Positions 1 to 10,676 are shown, counted from the first letter of the stretch. The stretch is DNA of 64,000 bases from Rhizomys pruinosus (GCA_009823505.1 VZQC01010571.1:166144-230143), one strand, 5' to 3'. Notes: generated by a model not told the origin, from the letters alone. Program-made: numbers and translations.

Positions 1-180
1 ATATTTTGCTTATATGCACCACTTAAAGAGACTTTAGTATTATATTTGGTTCTGAATAGACAATAATCCTTTTTACAGTTCCTATGTATATTAGTCAATT
101 AAAGAAAGAAGTTTTACCAGTTTTATAAGAGATTACTTCTATAACAGTCAGCTCTAATTTACTGTTAGAGGATGACTTCA

Positions 181-780
181 TTACCACCATGTTTTTCTGA
201 CCCATCGGTTTTTAATAATTTTTCCAAATTTACCTAAGCATTCAGACCATATAAATGGCTTATATTTTAATCCAATATAAGTAAAATCAGGGCATTTTGG
301 CAATGTCAGTTTCATTTCTGTAATAACATTATCCCATGTCTGATTTATAGACCATGCAGAAAGCTGCTGTAAGTGTGTCTGGCTTCCAGTTATATTTATT
401 CCTGGTAATAACCAATGTTGGTATGCCAAAGGCAAGCAAAATTCGCCAGAGCCTAAACAAATGGGAATCTTTTCCATGGTATGAGTAAAATTATATTTCG
501 TGCCATCATTAATATTTAAAGAAGTAAAATCATTCCATGGTGGAGAGAGAATCTTTGGAGTAGTATAAACTAGTAAATCCATATCTTCCCAATACATAGG
601 TTCTAACATAGGAGGATTAGGGATATAAGCCCAATAATTTACATTCACTGCTTGGCCAAAAGAAATAACAGCAAGTATAACACACATGGCTATAAACAAA
701 TTTTCAGCAGTAAAGTGTTTTACAACTTTTTTAGATGGGTTAGCATCTAGGATCTGCATTGCCTTCATTCCTGGCATCAT
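181..780 (-). pseudogene. env: ERV env fragment (N-terminal surface subunit)
   Basis: An open frame of 199 codons starts with two Met codons and overlaps the degraded 3' end of pol, the usual pol/env overlap of betaretrovirus-like elements. A hydrophobic signal-like segment lies at about residues 28-45 (LFIAMCVILAVISFG), followed by an aromatic, proline-rich stretch containing WAYIPNPP. Sequons NFT, NIT and NQT lie further on. The frame ends after the WVRKTWW residues, well short of a full envelope protein. No furin site, fusion peptide or transmembrane subunit is present in the window. This is a broken, truncated copy, not a candidate for a co-opted envelope gene. Confidence 0.7.
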
Positions 781-789
781 CCTGATTGT

Positions 790-1460
790 CTGTTGGAGGG
801 CTTATCTGTATAATCAGCCATTCCAGAATCCACCTCGGCACCTCTTCATCCTGTGGAAAAACACAAACAGTGCCTCAGCCCCAGATCAGTACCAGATCTG
901 GACCTTTCCATTTATTAAGCAACACATCCTTCCACATGACTAGGGGTTTTTCTGTCCTGGAAGGGTTCCAGTGACGCTTACTAGCAATGCGGCCTTCCTT
1001 GTCCAAAGTTAAAAAAAAAATAGAGTAAATAAAGCAAGGTTTGGTCTCTCTCTAGGGGTTTTACACACATCTCCCCCTTTTTGTTTTATAAGCATATTCT
1101 TTAGAGTTTGATGACTGCACTCCACAATGGCTTGTCCTTGTGAATTATATGGTGTACGAGTTTTATGAGTAATATCAAAAGTTTTCTGTCTTGACGACTT
1201 TGGGAACACAAAGTATGGCAAATGTTTGTAAACAATGAGCAATGACATCCCTTATTTTTTCACCTGAATGGGGGGAAGCATGAATAAATCCTGGAAAAGT
1301 GTCTACTGAAACATGTATATATTTTAGAGTGCCAAATGAGGGCTCATGAGCGACATCCATCTGCCATAGATGATTAGGTCGTAGTCCCTTAGGATTGATG
1401 CCATAGTGAGGGACCAGTAGTAAAGGGCCATAGGATTGACAATTTTTTACTATGTGTCGA
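790..1460 (-). pseudogene. pol: ERV pol remnant: integrase with zinc-binding end, broken core and C-terminal domain
   Basis: Entry is at the deletion junction with RHIVKNCQ, the end of the zinc-binding region. The core follows with LWQMDV, carrying the first catalytic Asp. The expected second Asp lies in a TEN context (Asp to Glu) next to a frameshift at about 1180-1200. The third acidic residue is visible in the other frame within SQGQAIVE (about 1120-1140). The C-terminal domain is recognisable at about 830-960 from WKGPD and a WG-stop-G break. Catalytic function is lost. Confidence 0.72.
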
Positions 1461-1936
1461 GCCTGTTCATATGCCAATTGCTTAATCAGTGGCATAGCCT
1501 GGTCCACATCTCCGAATATTCTACTTGCTGTTTGGATTAGTCTGTCTACAAAATCTGCATAAGGTTCATTCTCTCCCTGAACCACTTTTAATAGTTGTTC
1601 CTGTAAATCACCTAGGCCTTGAATAGATCTCCAAGCTTGAGTAGCAGCTGCAGCAAGTTGAGCATAAACTCCTGGATCATATTGTATCTGATCTGCTAGT
1701 GCAGCATAATCACCTTCACCAGTGAGCATGTTTATGTCTCTTTGTGGAACTCCTGCCGCAGCGTTTTTGTGGGCAGTTTCCATAGACAGCTCCTGCCAGG
1801 TGTTCTTCCAAACCAAGTAGGAACCACCAGAGAGGACTGCTCTACATAAACTTTTCCAATCTTCAGGGCTTAAATTCATACCAGCCAGAGTTTCCAGCAT
1901 GCTAACAGTGAAAGGCGCCTGAGGACCAGAAGCCAC
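1175..1936 (-). pseudogene. gag-pol: ERV gag capsid fused in frame to integrase by internal deletion
   Basis: One 253-codon open frame holds capsid sequence (about residues 1-158) followed directly by integrase (about 159-253). The capsid part shows PQAPFTVSMLETLAG near its start and the major homology region at about residues 120-138 (QGENEPYADFVDRL). The junction, near 1460, lies between EQA and RHIV. Nucleocapsid, protease, reverse transcriptase and RNase H are absent. Capsid-like reading upstream of the listed start (about 1937-2000) is open in the same frame. Gag-pol fusions of this kind are known from the deleted IAP type I-delta-1, but this element is not a typical IAP because env is present. 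Confidence 0.72.
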
Positions 1937-2004
1937 AGCTTCTTTTAATTGTTTAATTGATTTAAAATCTAGTGGCTGGTGATATATTTGTTGATTTTGG
2001 TCCT

Positions 2005-2612
2005 CTATGACAAGCCATTCCCATTCCTTTTGGAGTCGCTGTTGACTTTAAATAGCCTCTTTATACAGGTGGTGACCTCATCAACATCCCAGAGGGAGGC
2101 TAAAGGCCTCCCTTTGTCTTGTTTTATCTCTCTCCATGGCCTCCCTCTGTCTCGTTTTATCTCTTCCCATGGGGGAGGTGGAGGCAGAGGCTTCACTGGA
2201 AGTGGAACCTTTTCCAAATCTTGTTCTAACTCATCCCCATTTAATTCTTCCCCCTCTGATTCCTCTCCATTTCTTTGGGATTCCCGCTCTCTTATTTCCT
2301 CCAATGTTTCCTTCCCGTGGGAGATTTGAGTTTTAACCATAGGCTTAGAGGAGCCAAGGCATTCTCTAATTAACTGCCACATTGGAAATGTTCCCTTAGG
2401 AAGTGGCTCCAAATCTTCTTGTCTTTCTAAGTCTTTTTTATGTTGTTCCCAATGAGGAACGTTTAAAAAACCTTCCTCCAGAAACCATGGACTCACCTTT
2501 AACATGTTTCCACATAAGTTTTTGCTATACTATCTTTTATAGCAGTCCCATTAGACTTTAACAAATCTTTTATGACTCTAGTCATCCGATTTCTTGATAT
2601 TTCTGAGCCCAT
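2005..2612 (-). pseudogene. gag: ERV gag 5' part (matrix and proline-rich linker), frameshifted
   Basis: The likely gag start is the ATG at 2612-2610, giving MGSEIS, which fits an N-terminal myristoylation signal. This frame stops after about 38 codons (near 2500). The matrix reading resumes in another frame with SPWFLEEGFLNVPHW and runs to about 2005 through an acidic segment and a PLPPPPPW proline run. A further frame change near 2040 leads into the capsid frame. At least two frameshifts therefore break matrix from capsid. Confidence 0.65.
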
Positions 2613-2789
2613 TTTATTTATTTTCTGGCTCCCTTTTTCTCTTTTTTATTTTTCTACTTCTAGTTTTTATTTTTTTTTGTATCCTATATCCCTGCTCCCT
2701 TAACACTCTGGCGCCAGAGCTTTTTACCTGCAGGGTTTCTCAGTTGCTCCACCGGGCCGATGAAACTAAAGTGCTGCAGCAAGGTCCCA

Positions 2790-3243
2790 GTACCGTACGG
2801 GCCACCAGTTGCACCGTCCAGTGGCGCGAATCATTGGAGGTGGACTGGGAATTAATCACACGTTTAACTTGTTCTTTGTAGTTTCTTTTAATGGTACCAT
2901 TTCCTTCTTCTATTATTCCTAATGCTACTAACAACTGCTAGCAATTACTAACCATTACTAACAACAACGGCCTAGAAACCAAGAATATTTATACCAGTAG
3001 TGAGCCAATCAGGAGACAGATTATATAACAGTAATGGACCAATCAACAGATAAGTTTTGCATCTATAAATACAATTCCTTATGTAAAATGTTCTGTTCAT
3101 GAGGTTGACAAGGTAACATAACATATCATCTTAAAAGTTACTGAAGCATGCGCACTGTGTTCTTCAGCCACCGCCTTTTGGCTACAGACCAAGCGCCATT
3201 TCTCTTCAGCCTGTCACTTCAGGCACTCTTTGTCTCCCACACA
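2790..3243 (-). repeat. 5' LTR of the ERV (right boundary clearer than left)
   Basis: On the minus strand the element opens with TGTGTGGGAG at 3243 and contains two inverted CCAAT boxes, a TATA box and an ATTAAA (2885-2890) in promoter order. The U5 end and the primer-binding site were not resolved. A TGG-starting stretch near 2800 only loosely resembles a lysine-tRNA site, so the left limit is approximate. Confidence 0.5.
2987..3043 (-). promoter_or_regulatory. LTR core promoter: TATA box with two upstream CCAAT boxes
   Basis: On the minus strand TATAAAT lies at 2993-2987. Inverted CCAAT motifs (ATTGG on the minus strand) lie upstream at 3009-3005 and 3043-3039. Order and spacing fit a retroviral U3 promoter reading toward gag. 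Confidence 0.5.
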
Positions 3244-3244
3244 A

Positions 3245-3965
3245 TTCACCAAGCTGGGGAGATCTAGAGTGAGCCCCTGAGTGGTGAACTTGCTGGGGCT
3301 TCCAAATGAAGTACTGAGAGAGACACAAAGAGGAACACCACATAGTGATGGTCAAATTAGGAGTACTTTATTAGTAGCTGGTAGTTAAAGAAGGGGCTGA
3401 GCTGGGCATGGTGGCACAAGATTTTAATCCTAGCACTCGGGAGGCAGAGGCAGGCAGATCTTTGTGAGTTCAAGGCCAGCCTGGTCTACAGAGTGAATTC
3501 CAGAACAGCTGGGGCTATAGGGAGACCCTGTCTTGAAAAGACCAAAAAAAGGGGGGGGGGTGATGCTCAAAAGAACTGTCAACCCAGAGGAGAAGCAGGG
3601 CAGGATTTATAAAGCTTAAAACCACATTCCAGGGGCAAAGCCAATAACCATAGTTATATCAGACCTGCAGCAGATCAGTTAACAAAGAGGTTTTTGGTTA
3701 ACAAGAAGTTTTGATTAGGAAAAAGACAAATTTCTCAGAATTGGAGAAACAATGGTCTCCATGGAGATGCAGGTATAGCTGGGAGGGAGGACGGGCTATG
3801 TGGACATGCTACCTGGCCACTTGCAAGTTTCCCAGTATTGTAGAAACAATGTGCTCCCTGAAACTGGCTGCAGGAGATGTTCTGCCTGGATGGCTACGGT
3901 GGGAATGGCTGGGTCAAAGCATGGGGTTAAAGCAAAAAGCTAGAACAAAATGGAGTTAGCTTTGC
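3245..3965 (-). repeat. Second LTR-like repeat, minus strand, interrupted by a B1
   Basis: On the minus strand a TATA-like TTTATAAATCC lies at about 3607-3616 and CTAATAAAGT at about 3366-3376, as in the U3 and R regions of an LTR. The B1 at 3399-3558 splits it. It directly abuts the ERV LTR. The family was not identified; no coding sequence is attached. Confidence 0.45.
3399..3558 (+). repeat. B1 SINE
   Basis: Complete B1 from GCTGGGCATGGTGGC to an A-rich tail ending in a run of ten G (3550-3559). Confidence 0.9.
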
Positions 3966-4054
3966 CATTTCCATCTAAATGTAAAAGAATTTATGACATG
4001 TTATAAAAGAGTGAGTTAATAGAAATATTCTTAGAGGGGGTTGAGTTTTAAAAA

Positions 4055-4215
4055 CGTTCACATTTATTTATTTACTGCATTTGTGTGCACATACACACAT
4101 GTCTCATGGCACATGTGTGGAGGTCAGAGGAAATTTTCAGGAGTTGACTCGATTCTTCCATATATGGGTTCTGGGGATCAAAGTCAGAATTGGCAAGAGC
4201 CTTTACTTATCAACC
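4055..4215 (-). repeat. Old tRNA-type SINE (B2/B3 superfamily), degenerate
   Basis: Contains the antisense hallmarks GTGGAGGTCAGAGGA and GGTTCTGGGGATCAAA, with a weak match at the promoter end. Confidence 0.5.
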
Positions 4216-4281
4216 CAGTTTTGAGTTTAGTTTCTTGTGGTCATTAACTGTGCATGTAACTGAAGATGGTTATCACCCAAC

Positions 4282-5428
4282 TTTTTTTTTTCTCATTAAA
4301 CTTGTTTTAATGGGCCTGAAAATTTTGTGACAGATTCTTGGTCAAGTTGTTTCCATTAAAAAGTACTGATTATAAAAACTAATAACTTAAAACTGCCACA
4401 TACACACACACACAAAAAAAAGGTCTATAAAACATTTTCCTTTCCTTCTGAAGGTTTTGCGATGCATTGTTATCATTAACCAGTCTTTTACTATTAAGCT
4501 TAAATGGCCAATTGAGACAAACAGTTCTGAGACCTTTCTTCCACCACTGATTAAGACTGGGGTGGCAGGTGTTAGGGATAATATTCATTTAGCCTTCTGA
4601 GCTTTCTGGGCAGACTTGGTGACCTTGCCAGCTCCAGCAGCCTTCTTGTCGATGGCCTTGATGACACCCATAGCAACTGTCTGCCTCATGTCACAAGGAT
4701 AATCAGTGAATCTCTCAACACACATGGGTTTGCCTGGAACCATATCAACAGTGGCTGTATCACCAGATTTCAAGAATTTAGGGCCATCTTCCAGCTTCTT
4801 ACCAGAACGGCAGTCAATCTTTTCTTTAAGCTCAGCGAATTTACAAGCTAACTTATGAGCTGTGTGACAATCCAGCACAGGAGCATAGCCAGCACTAATT
4901 TGGCCTGGATGGTTCAGGATAATCACCTGAGCAGTGAAGCCAGCTACTTCCATGGGTGGGTCATTTTTGCTGTCACCAGCCACATTACCACGTTGTACAT
5001 CTTTGACAGACATGTTCCTTACATTGGAGCATATGTAGTCCCCAGGAAGGGCTTCACTCAAAGCCTCGTGGTGCATTTCAACAGACTTCACTTCAGTTGT
5101 AACATTGACTGGATCAAAGGTAATTACCATGTCAGTTTTGAGAACACCAGTCTCCACTCTGCCCACAGGGACAGTACCAATACCACCAATTTCCTGGAGG
5201 GGGAGTAGCAGTGGCTTGTCAGTTGGATGAGTTGGTGGAAGGATACAGCCCAAAGCTTTCAGCAGTGTGGTTCCACTGGCACTGCCATCTTTACAGTGAC
5301 TTTCCATCCCTTGAACCAAGGCATATTAGCACTTGGCTCCAGCATGTTGTCAACATTCCAACCAGAAATTGGCACGAATGCTACTGTGTCAGGATTGAAG
5401 CCAATTTTCTAATGTAGGTATTGACTTC
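4282..5428 (-). pseudogene. Eef1a1-ps: Eef1a1 processed pseudogene, 5'-truncated
   Basis: Intronless minus-strand copy of elongation factor 1-alpha 1, the GTP-dependent carrier of aminoacyl-tRNA in translation. It covers about the C-terminal 60 percent of the protein and the 3' UTR, ending in an A tail (poly-T at 4282-4291). The reading is open from about 5319 to the stop at 4585 and ends [20 protein letters not shown] as in the parent. Upstream residues ([21 protein letters not shown]) lie in another frame because one base is lost near 5290. An in-frame deletion removes about eight residues after FTDYP. The GTP-binding N-terminal domain is missing. A B1 abuts the 5' end. Confidence 0.92.
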
Positions 5429-5533
5429 TTTTTTTTTTTTTTTTTTTGGTCTTTTCAAGACAGGGTCTCCCTGTAGCCCCAGTCTCTGCCTCCTGAGTGC
5501 TAGGATTAAAGGCATGTGCCACCACGCCCGGCT
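5428..5533 (-). repeat. B1 SINE with internal deletion
   Basis: Antisense B1 lacking about 50 central bases: the CCCTGTAGCCCCAG block joins directly to CTCTGCCTCCTGAGTGC. Confidence 0.85.
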
Positions 5534-5537
5534 TAAA

Positions 5538-5634
5538 GGTGGTTCTTAGCCACCGTGTGGGTGCTGGGAATCAAACCCAGGTCCTCTGCTAGAGCAGTCG
5601 GTGCTCTTAACCACTGAGCCAGCTCTCCAGCCCC
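5538..5634 (-). repeat. B3-type SINE, promoter half only
   Basis: Only the tRNA-derived 5' end is kept (GGAATCAAACCCAGGTCC to CTCTCCAGCCCC, antisense). Confidence 0.8.
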
Positions 5635-5889
5635 CCGATCAGGGGGCATTTATTAGAGGTACCTGATAGGGTCCTTCTCGTTGGTGCTGAAGAGACTTCT
5701 GATAGAGTATTTTTTCCAGTTGAGACAATCATCTGGTTTTACCTCTTGTTCATTTAGTTCTTTATATCCTTGGAATTCATTGTGTAAAGAGTATGAAATC
5801 AATTCTGAATTTTTTGTTATCATTTTAAAAGTGCTTATTGTATGTCTCTTTAGCAAAGATGATTCATACAATACTTTTTTCATTTTCTT

Positions 5890-6050
5890 TTTCTATTTTT
5901 TTTTTTAATATTTTTGAGACAGGGTCTCCCTTTAGTCCCAGATGGCCTGGAGCTCACTCTGTAGACAAGGCTGGCCTTGAACTCACAGAGATCCGCCTGC
6001 CTCTGCCTCCCAAGTGCTGGGATTAAAGGCGTGTGCCACCACACCCAGCT
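5890..6050 (-). repeat. B1 SINE
   Basis: Full antisense B1 with A-tail as poly-T at 5892-5908. Confidence 0.9.
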
Positions 6051-6074
6051 ACATACTTTTGTCATTTTCATTAA

Positions 6075-6252
6075 TTATTCTGTATTTTACTTATGTGTAT
6101 ATGTGCATCATGAGTGTGCTACAGCACACTTGGGGAGACAGAGGACAACTTGCAGCTGTGGGTTTTCTCTTTCCACTGCATAAGTCCTAGGGATCAAACT
6201 CAGGTAGTCAGACTTGGTGGCAAGTGCCTTAACTTGCTGAACTATTTCCAAT
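6075..6252 (-). repeat. Old tRNA-type SINE, degenerate
   Basis: Antisense copy with GACAACTTGCAGCTGTGGG and AACTCAGGTAGTCAGACTTGGTGGC, the same diverged type as at 4055. Confidence 0.55.
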
Positions 6253-6438
6253 TAATTATTTTATGAGGTGATAATGTTTTCCAAAATGGGTAGATTTCAG
6301 AGTTAGAGAACTTATATCCGTTCATTTCATTTTGACTTAAGGAATTTTTAATACCTTTTAAATTATGGTAACTGTTATGCACGTAATTAACTTTTAAGTT
6401 TTACTGTCTTGAATCTTATGACATTATTTAACCTTGTA

Positions 6439-6588
6439 GTTTTTGTTGTTGTTGTTGTTGTTGTTGTTGCTGTTGTCTTTTTGAGATAGGGTTGAGTCAG
6501 GCCAGGCTGACCTTGAGATCACAGAGACCTGCCTACCTCTGCCTCCCGAGTGCTGGGATTAAAGGCATGTGCCACCACGCCTGGCTAG
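6439..6588 (-). repeat. (TTG)n tract joined to a truncated B1
   Basis: About twelve TTG units (6441-6476) lie in the tail position of an antisense B1 that lacks part of its centre. Confidence 0.8.
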
Positions 6589-6604
6589 CTTCCACTTGGG
6601 TCTC

Positions 6605-6852
6605 TTTTTTTTTATTAATTTTTATTTATTTCTGTATGTGTATGAATGTACTGTCTGCATGCAAGTCTGTGCACCCGTGTCGTGCAATGCCTCGGAGGTC
6701 AGAAGAGGGTCTCGGATTCCCCTGGAACTGGAGTTCTCCTAGAATTGGAGTTTCAGATGGTTCTTGGCCACCATGTGGGTGCTGGGGATCGAACCCGGGT
6801 CCTCTGTAAGAGCGGTTTGCACTCTTAACTGCTAGGCCATCTCTCCAGCCCC
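6605..6852 (-). repeat. B3-type SINE (17-bp duplication subtype)
   Basis: Near-complete antisense copy with the doubled GGAGTT..CCT..GGAGTT block at about 6726-6753. Confidence 0.9.
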
Positions 6853-7389
6853 ATTGGGTCTCTTTTGAATTCCTTTTAACAAAACTAAGAACTACAAGGG
6901 GACCCTGATTGCCCCAGTATCATATGGCAACAACAAAGGAATTCCTTCAAATTTCTGGTAACAATAGTTCCTAAATTTCCATAGTCACTAAATAGCTCCA
7001 AAATTTCCATGGTCACTATTGCTAGTCCTGTCCTTAAACAGGCTGGTGTGTTTACCTGACAGTATTCATGGAGAGTGCTTCAGAAGGAAGTGCTGGAAAA
7101 GTTGTCACTTGATAGTTATTGAATGATGAGCATTTTAATTCCTTTTGTTCCAGAAGAAAAAGGAGAAGAAAAAGGAAAGAAGTGGACAGAAGCACTAACA
7201 AAGAGTGGAACAGGAAGTTAGAGTTTCTGAGCTATAGGCACTGAGGAAGCCACGAGCAGTTTACAGAATCTGAGCCCCAGAGCTCAGTGTGCTCATCTGT
7301 CTGTTCACAAAATCCCCAGCCTAGGGGCTGTATCTTAGTGTGATCTTAGTGTGAACTGGGTTAACTATGTTAGACTGGAGAATTTTTTC
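6853..7389. other. Single-copy intergenic stretch
   Basis: I see no repeat hallmark or convincing reading frame here. A purine-rich patch (7150-7220) is the only compositional feature. Confidence 0.5.
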
Positions 7390-7605
7390 TTTTTAGATGG
7401 ATATCATATATCTCAGCCTAGCCTCAACTCATTATGGAACAGGGGTTGGTCCTGCACTTCTGATCTTCCTGATACCACCTCTTGAGTGCTGGGATTAGAG
7501 TTGAGTTTCACCAGGCTGTTGAGTATCAACAGTTCCAGAGTTCCAGGGCTCTGTGCATGCTAGGCAAGCACTGTATGACTGAGCCACATCCTTAGACCCA
7601 GACCA
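7390..7605 (-). repeat. B4 SINE (ID-B1 composite)
   Basis: Antisense, diverged: a B1-like half is followed by CTCTGTGCATGCTAGGCAAGCACTGTATGACTGAGCCAC, the ID half (shown here as AGGCAAGCACTG). Confidence 0.7.
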
Positions 7606-7614
7606 AGTCATTCA

Positions 7615-8526
7615 TATAGAACAAAAATTTATTTCTTGTAGTCCTGTATGTTCATAAATCATCCTATAGGTGAACGAGAATGCTACAAGGTGATACTGTA
7701 CAACAGAAAAAAATATAGAGAACGTTTGTATGTGCCAATCCCAAAGTTATTGTTATACAGATTTTAAGTAAAACAAATTTGGACAACAGCAATTTATATC
7801 TCCAATTAACTCAGATGCATTACCATTTTTATCAGAGCCTTTAAACCAATGTTGTTTAATATACACATATTTACTTTTACTAAGTCCTAAAACACCATGT
7901 AACTTGTAGACAGTGTCTGGGCAAAACTGGATACTCGTTGAACTCACATCAATTAAATATGCATTAATCGAATATACACCCGTGTCCCTCTCCCGCCCCT
8001 CCCACCCTTCCCAATTCACCATTTCAGTCAGTTTTCTGATGCAGTCTTTCTGTTGTTGTACTTTTAATATGCATCCCTCTCCACAAGAAATATTTATAAC
8101 TGGGTTATTGGCACTAGCATCCACATATGAGGGATAACATTTGTCATTTGTTTTTCTGGGACTGTGTTACTTCACTTTATATAATATCTTCTAGCCCATC
8201 CATTTACACGCAAAGATCATGAATGTTTGTCTTTTCTTTACCGCTGATAGAATTCCATTGGTGTACATGTACCAATTTCCTCTATCCACTGCATAAGTTT
8301 AGGGGCATTTGGGTTGTTCCAGCTTCTTTGCTGATTTGTTGAACACGCAGCTGCAATAAAAACATAGCCTGTGCATGTATTTCTGCAGTAAGATGAGTCT
8401 TTGGGGATATACCCAGGTAGTGGTATGGACTGCGTCAAATGGCAGGCTCATTTTGAGTCTTCTAAGGGTTCTACCAAACTGCTTCCCAAGTGGTGTAACA
8501 GTTTAACCTTCCACATGGCGGATGAT
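7615..8526 (-). mobile_element. L1 3' end (ORF2 end and probable 3' UTR), antisense
   Basis: 8130-8526 aligns by eye with the end of L1 ORF2 in the sense copy at 56900-57250 (for example AAATACATGC...GTTTTATTGCAGCTG). 7615-8130 is its probable 3' UTR, ending in an AATAAA on the minus strand near 7630. A 123-codon frame inside it (7753-8124) has no recognisable domain. Confidence 0.6.
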
Positions 8527-8889
8527 TGTTCCCCTCTCCCTGTAAGTATTCAGACATTTGTCTCCAGTTGGTGGCCTGCTTTTTGGAGGTCTTAGAAGAA
8601 TAGGCCTGCTAGAGGAAGTAACATTATTGGGGCAGTCTTTGTGAGATTTAAACAAGCCTCCGGGCTATCCAGTTGCCCTCCTCTCTCTGCTTCCTGTGCT
8701 CATCTAAGAGAAGTACCCTCAGTTGGTTGCTGCTCCATCTCCAGCCGCCATGCCTCCCACCACAATTGGACTCAATTCCCTGAACCATCAATCGTAAAAA
8801 AAAAAAAAGCGCAAATAAACTCTTCCTCTTTTATAGTTCCTTTAGGTCATGGTGTTTTTATCACAGCAACAGAACATTGACTAATGACA
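8527..8889 (+). repeat. MaLR-like LTR, left copy
   Basis: It starts TGTTCCCC and ends TTGACTAATGACA. It pairs with 10313-10676 and contains an AATAAA-type signal (CAAATAAACTC near 8813). Confidence 0.6.
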
Positions 8890-10312
8890 GCTATATTTGG
8901 TACCAGGAGTGGGGGGTGTTTGGCGGTTCGGAAGAAACCTTGACCATGTGGCTGTTTTAAGAAAATGTGGAAGACTTTAGGAAATTTGGGCTAGAAAGCT
9001 CTGACACTGAGCAGAGCTTAAAGGCCATTTAGTAGAAGCCTGGAAGAAAGCATGCTGCAAAAATGTAGTTCCAGAGGAAATAAAGATCTTAGGCAGGCAA
9101 CCGGGATTTTTGGTAAAGAGTCTGGCAAGCAGTTTGCCCACGGCCCAGATGCTTGCCTGATGATAAGTTTGAAAAGCAATGGACTGATTTTGGCAGAGGA
9201 TATTTCAAGACACCTAATGTAGAAAAGTGGCGTGGCTTTTAATGGTGAATATTATACGATCTACGGAAAGAGCAGAATAGAAGGCGAAGGAAAGAGCAGA
9301 ATGTACAGTTTGGATCTAGAAAGTACACTAGGAAGATTTAAAGGTGGTGGCCAAGGCAAGGAAGGAGAAGGCTTCCCTTTGCATAAGGAGACTAAAGTGG
9401 ATTAAGGAAGGCCTGGAGATTTACAAGTAACAACCAAAGAATCAGTAACCTTCAGGGCAAGACCACACCCAAGCTAATCCTCCAGCTTTTGAAAGGAAAA
9501 TACTGAAAAGCGTTTTCTACCCAAGTCCAGGGCAGAGAAAAAATCTGCAAATGTGGTTAAGGAAGAGATTCCATCCAGACCTTGCAGCCAGTTTCGGTCA
9601 ATTTTCTTCACGTTGTCTGTGTGCTGGCTTTGGAGGTATGAAGTTTGCAAGAGTGAAGGAAGGTCATCAGTTCTTCCATCCACATTTCAGAGAGCTCAGG
9701 TTCAGGCAGAGTTGGCTGGCAGGGGAGTTCCCTGAATAAAAGGCCCTGATAGGTCAATTGTGTGAAGCTGTGAATGTGAAAGCCTGTTGGCAGCGGAGAC
9801 CCCAAAAGCTTTCAGAGATGCCAGACCTGTGAGATATTTGCCAAGGAGAGCTGCATACAGGGAGTGGTACCGAGCCTAAGAAATAGATGTTATGTTGCAT
9901 GCAAGCTGGAGAGCTGAGCCATCTAAGCCTTTGGAAGTCAAGTTCCCAGAAGTTCATGTGGAGCTACTGGACTTGGGTTTGTCCTGCTGCTTTTCGTTCT
10001 TGTTTTGGTTCAGTATGGTCCCAGTATGTCCTCTTTCCTCCCTTTTGGTAATGGGAAAGTGTATTGGTTCCACTGTAATGTTGGGAGTATGTAATTTGGT
10101 CCCCCCCTTTTGATTTTAACAGGAGCTTACAGTTTAGGAAGAGTGGCCTGAGTCTCAGAATGAGACTTTGAACTGTAGAGCTTTTGAATGGCATTTGAAA
10201 CTGGTAAGACAGTAAGGGGACTTTTAAAGTGTAGACTAAATGCATTCTTGCATTTTATAGGTCGGACCATGGAGCCGATGGGCAGGGTTGGAATATGGTG
10301 GTGTTGAATGAG

Positions 10313-10676
10313 TGTCCCCATAGGGTGTAAGTACTTCAGGACATTTGGTCTCCAGTTGGTGTGCACTGTTTTGGAGGTCTTAGAAGTCGTGGCATGCTAT
10401 GAGGAAGTACTTATTGGGGCCGGCCTTAGTGAGTTAACAAAGCCTCGTGGTCTACAATCACCCTTCTCTCTTTCATGTTCCGTGCTCCCATTGAGAGATG
10501 TGAGACCCTCGGTTTCTGCTCCAGTCTCCAGCCACCCATGCTTCTCCCGCCACAATGGACTCTGAATTCACTGGAACTGTCAATCGTAAGCTTCAAAATA
10601 AACTCTTCCTTTTATAAGTTTCCCTTGGTCATGGTGTTCTGTATCAGCAGCAACAGAAAACGTGACTCTAATTACA
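10313..10676 (+). repeat. MaLR-like LTR, right copy
   Basis: Begins TGTCCCCATAGGG and repeats the left LTR (GACATTTGGTCTCCAGTTGG; CAATAATAAACTCTTCC-type 3' part). The two LTRs differ at many sites, so the insertion is old. Confidence 0.6.

Larger units (their letters stand above)
1..3243 (-). mobile_element. Defective class II (betaretrovirus-like) endogenous retrovirus, 5' part
   Basis: Read on the minus strand the order is LTR, gag matrix, gag capsid, integrase, then the start of env, and the element runs off the left edge of the window. Class II is assigned from the capsid and integrase resemblance, the glycine-rich start of gag, and an env start overlapping the end of pol. The end of gag, protease, reverse transcriptase and RNase H are missing because of one internal deletion near 1460. 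Frameshifts and stops in gag and integrase show that it cannot make virus. Bases 1-180 continue the minus-strand env region but contain several stops in every frame I read. Confidence 0.8.
8527..10676 (+). mobile_element. MaLR-like LTR-internal-LTR element, non-coding
   Basis: Two similar LTRs of about 365 nt bracket a 1.4-kb interior that begins TTTGGTACCAGGAGTGGGG directly after the left LTR. That start is shared with the THE1/MST class of ERVL-MaLR interiors. No long frame is present, as expected for non-autonomous MaLRs. The subfamily is unresolved. It lies in an antisense L1, and about 0.9 kb of L1 is missing across the insertion. Confidence 0.58.

Noticed and set aside
181..780. A domesticated envelope (syncytin-like) gene
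   Set aside because: Only the beginning of the surface subunit is open. No cleavage site, fusion peptide or membrane anchor follows, and the adjoining pol and gag are decayed.
4585..5319. A functional elongation factor gene
   Set aside because: It is intronless, lacks the N-terminal GTPase domain, has a frameshift and a deletion, and ends in a genomic A tail, so it is a processed pseudogene.
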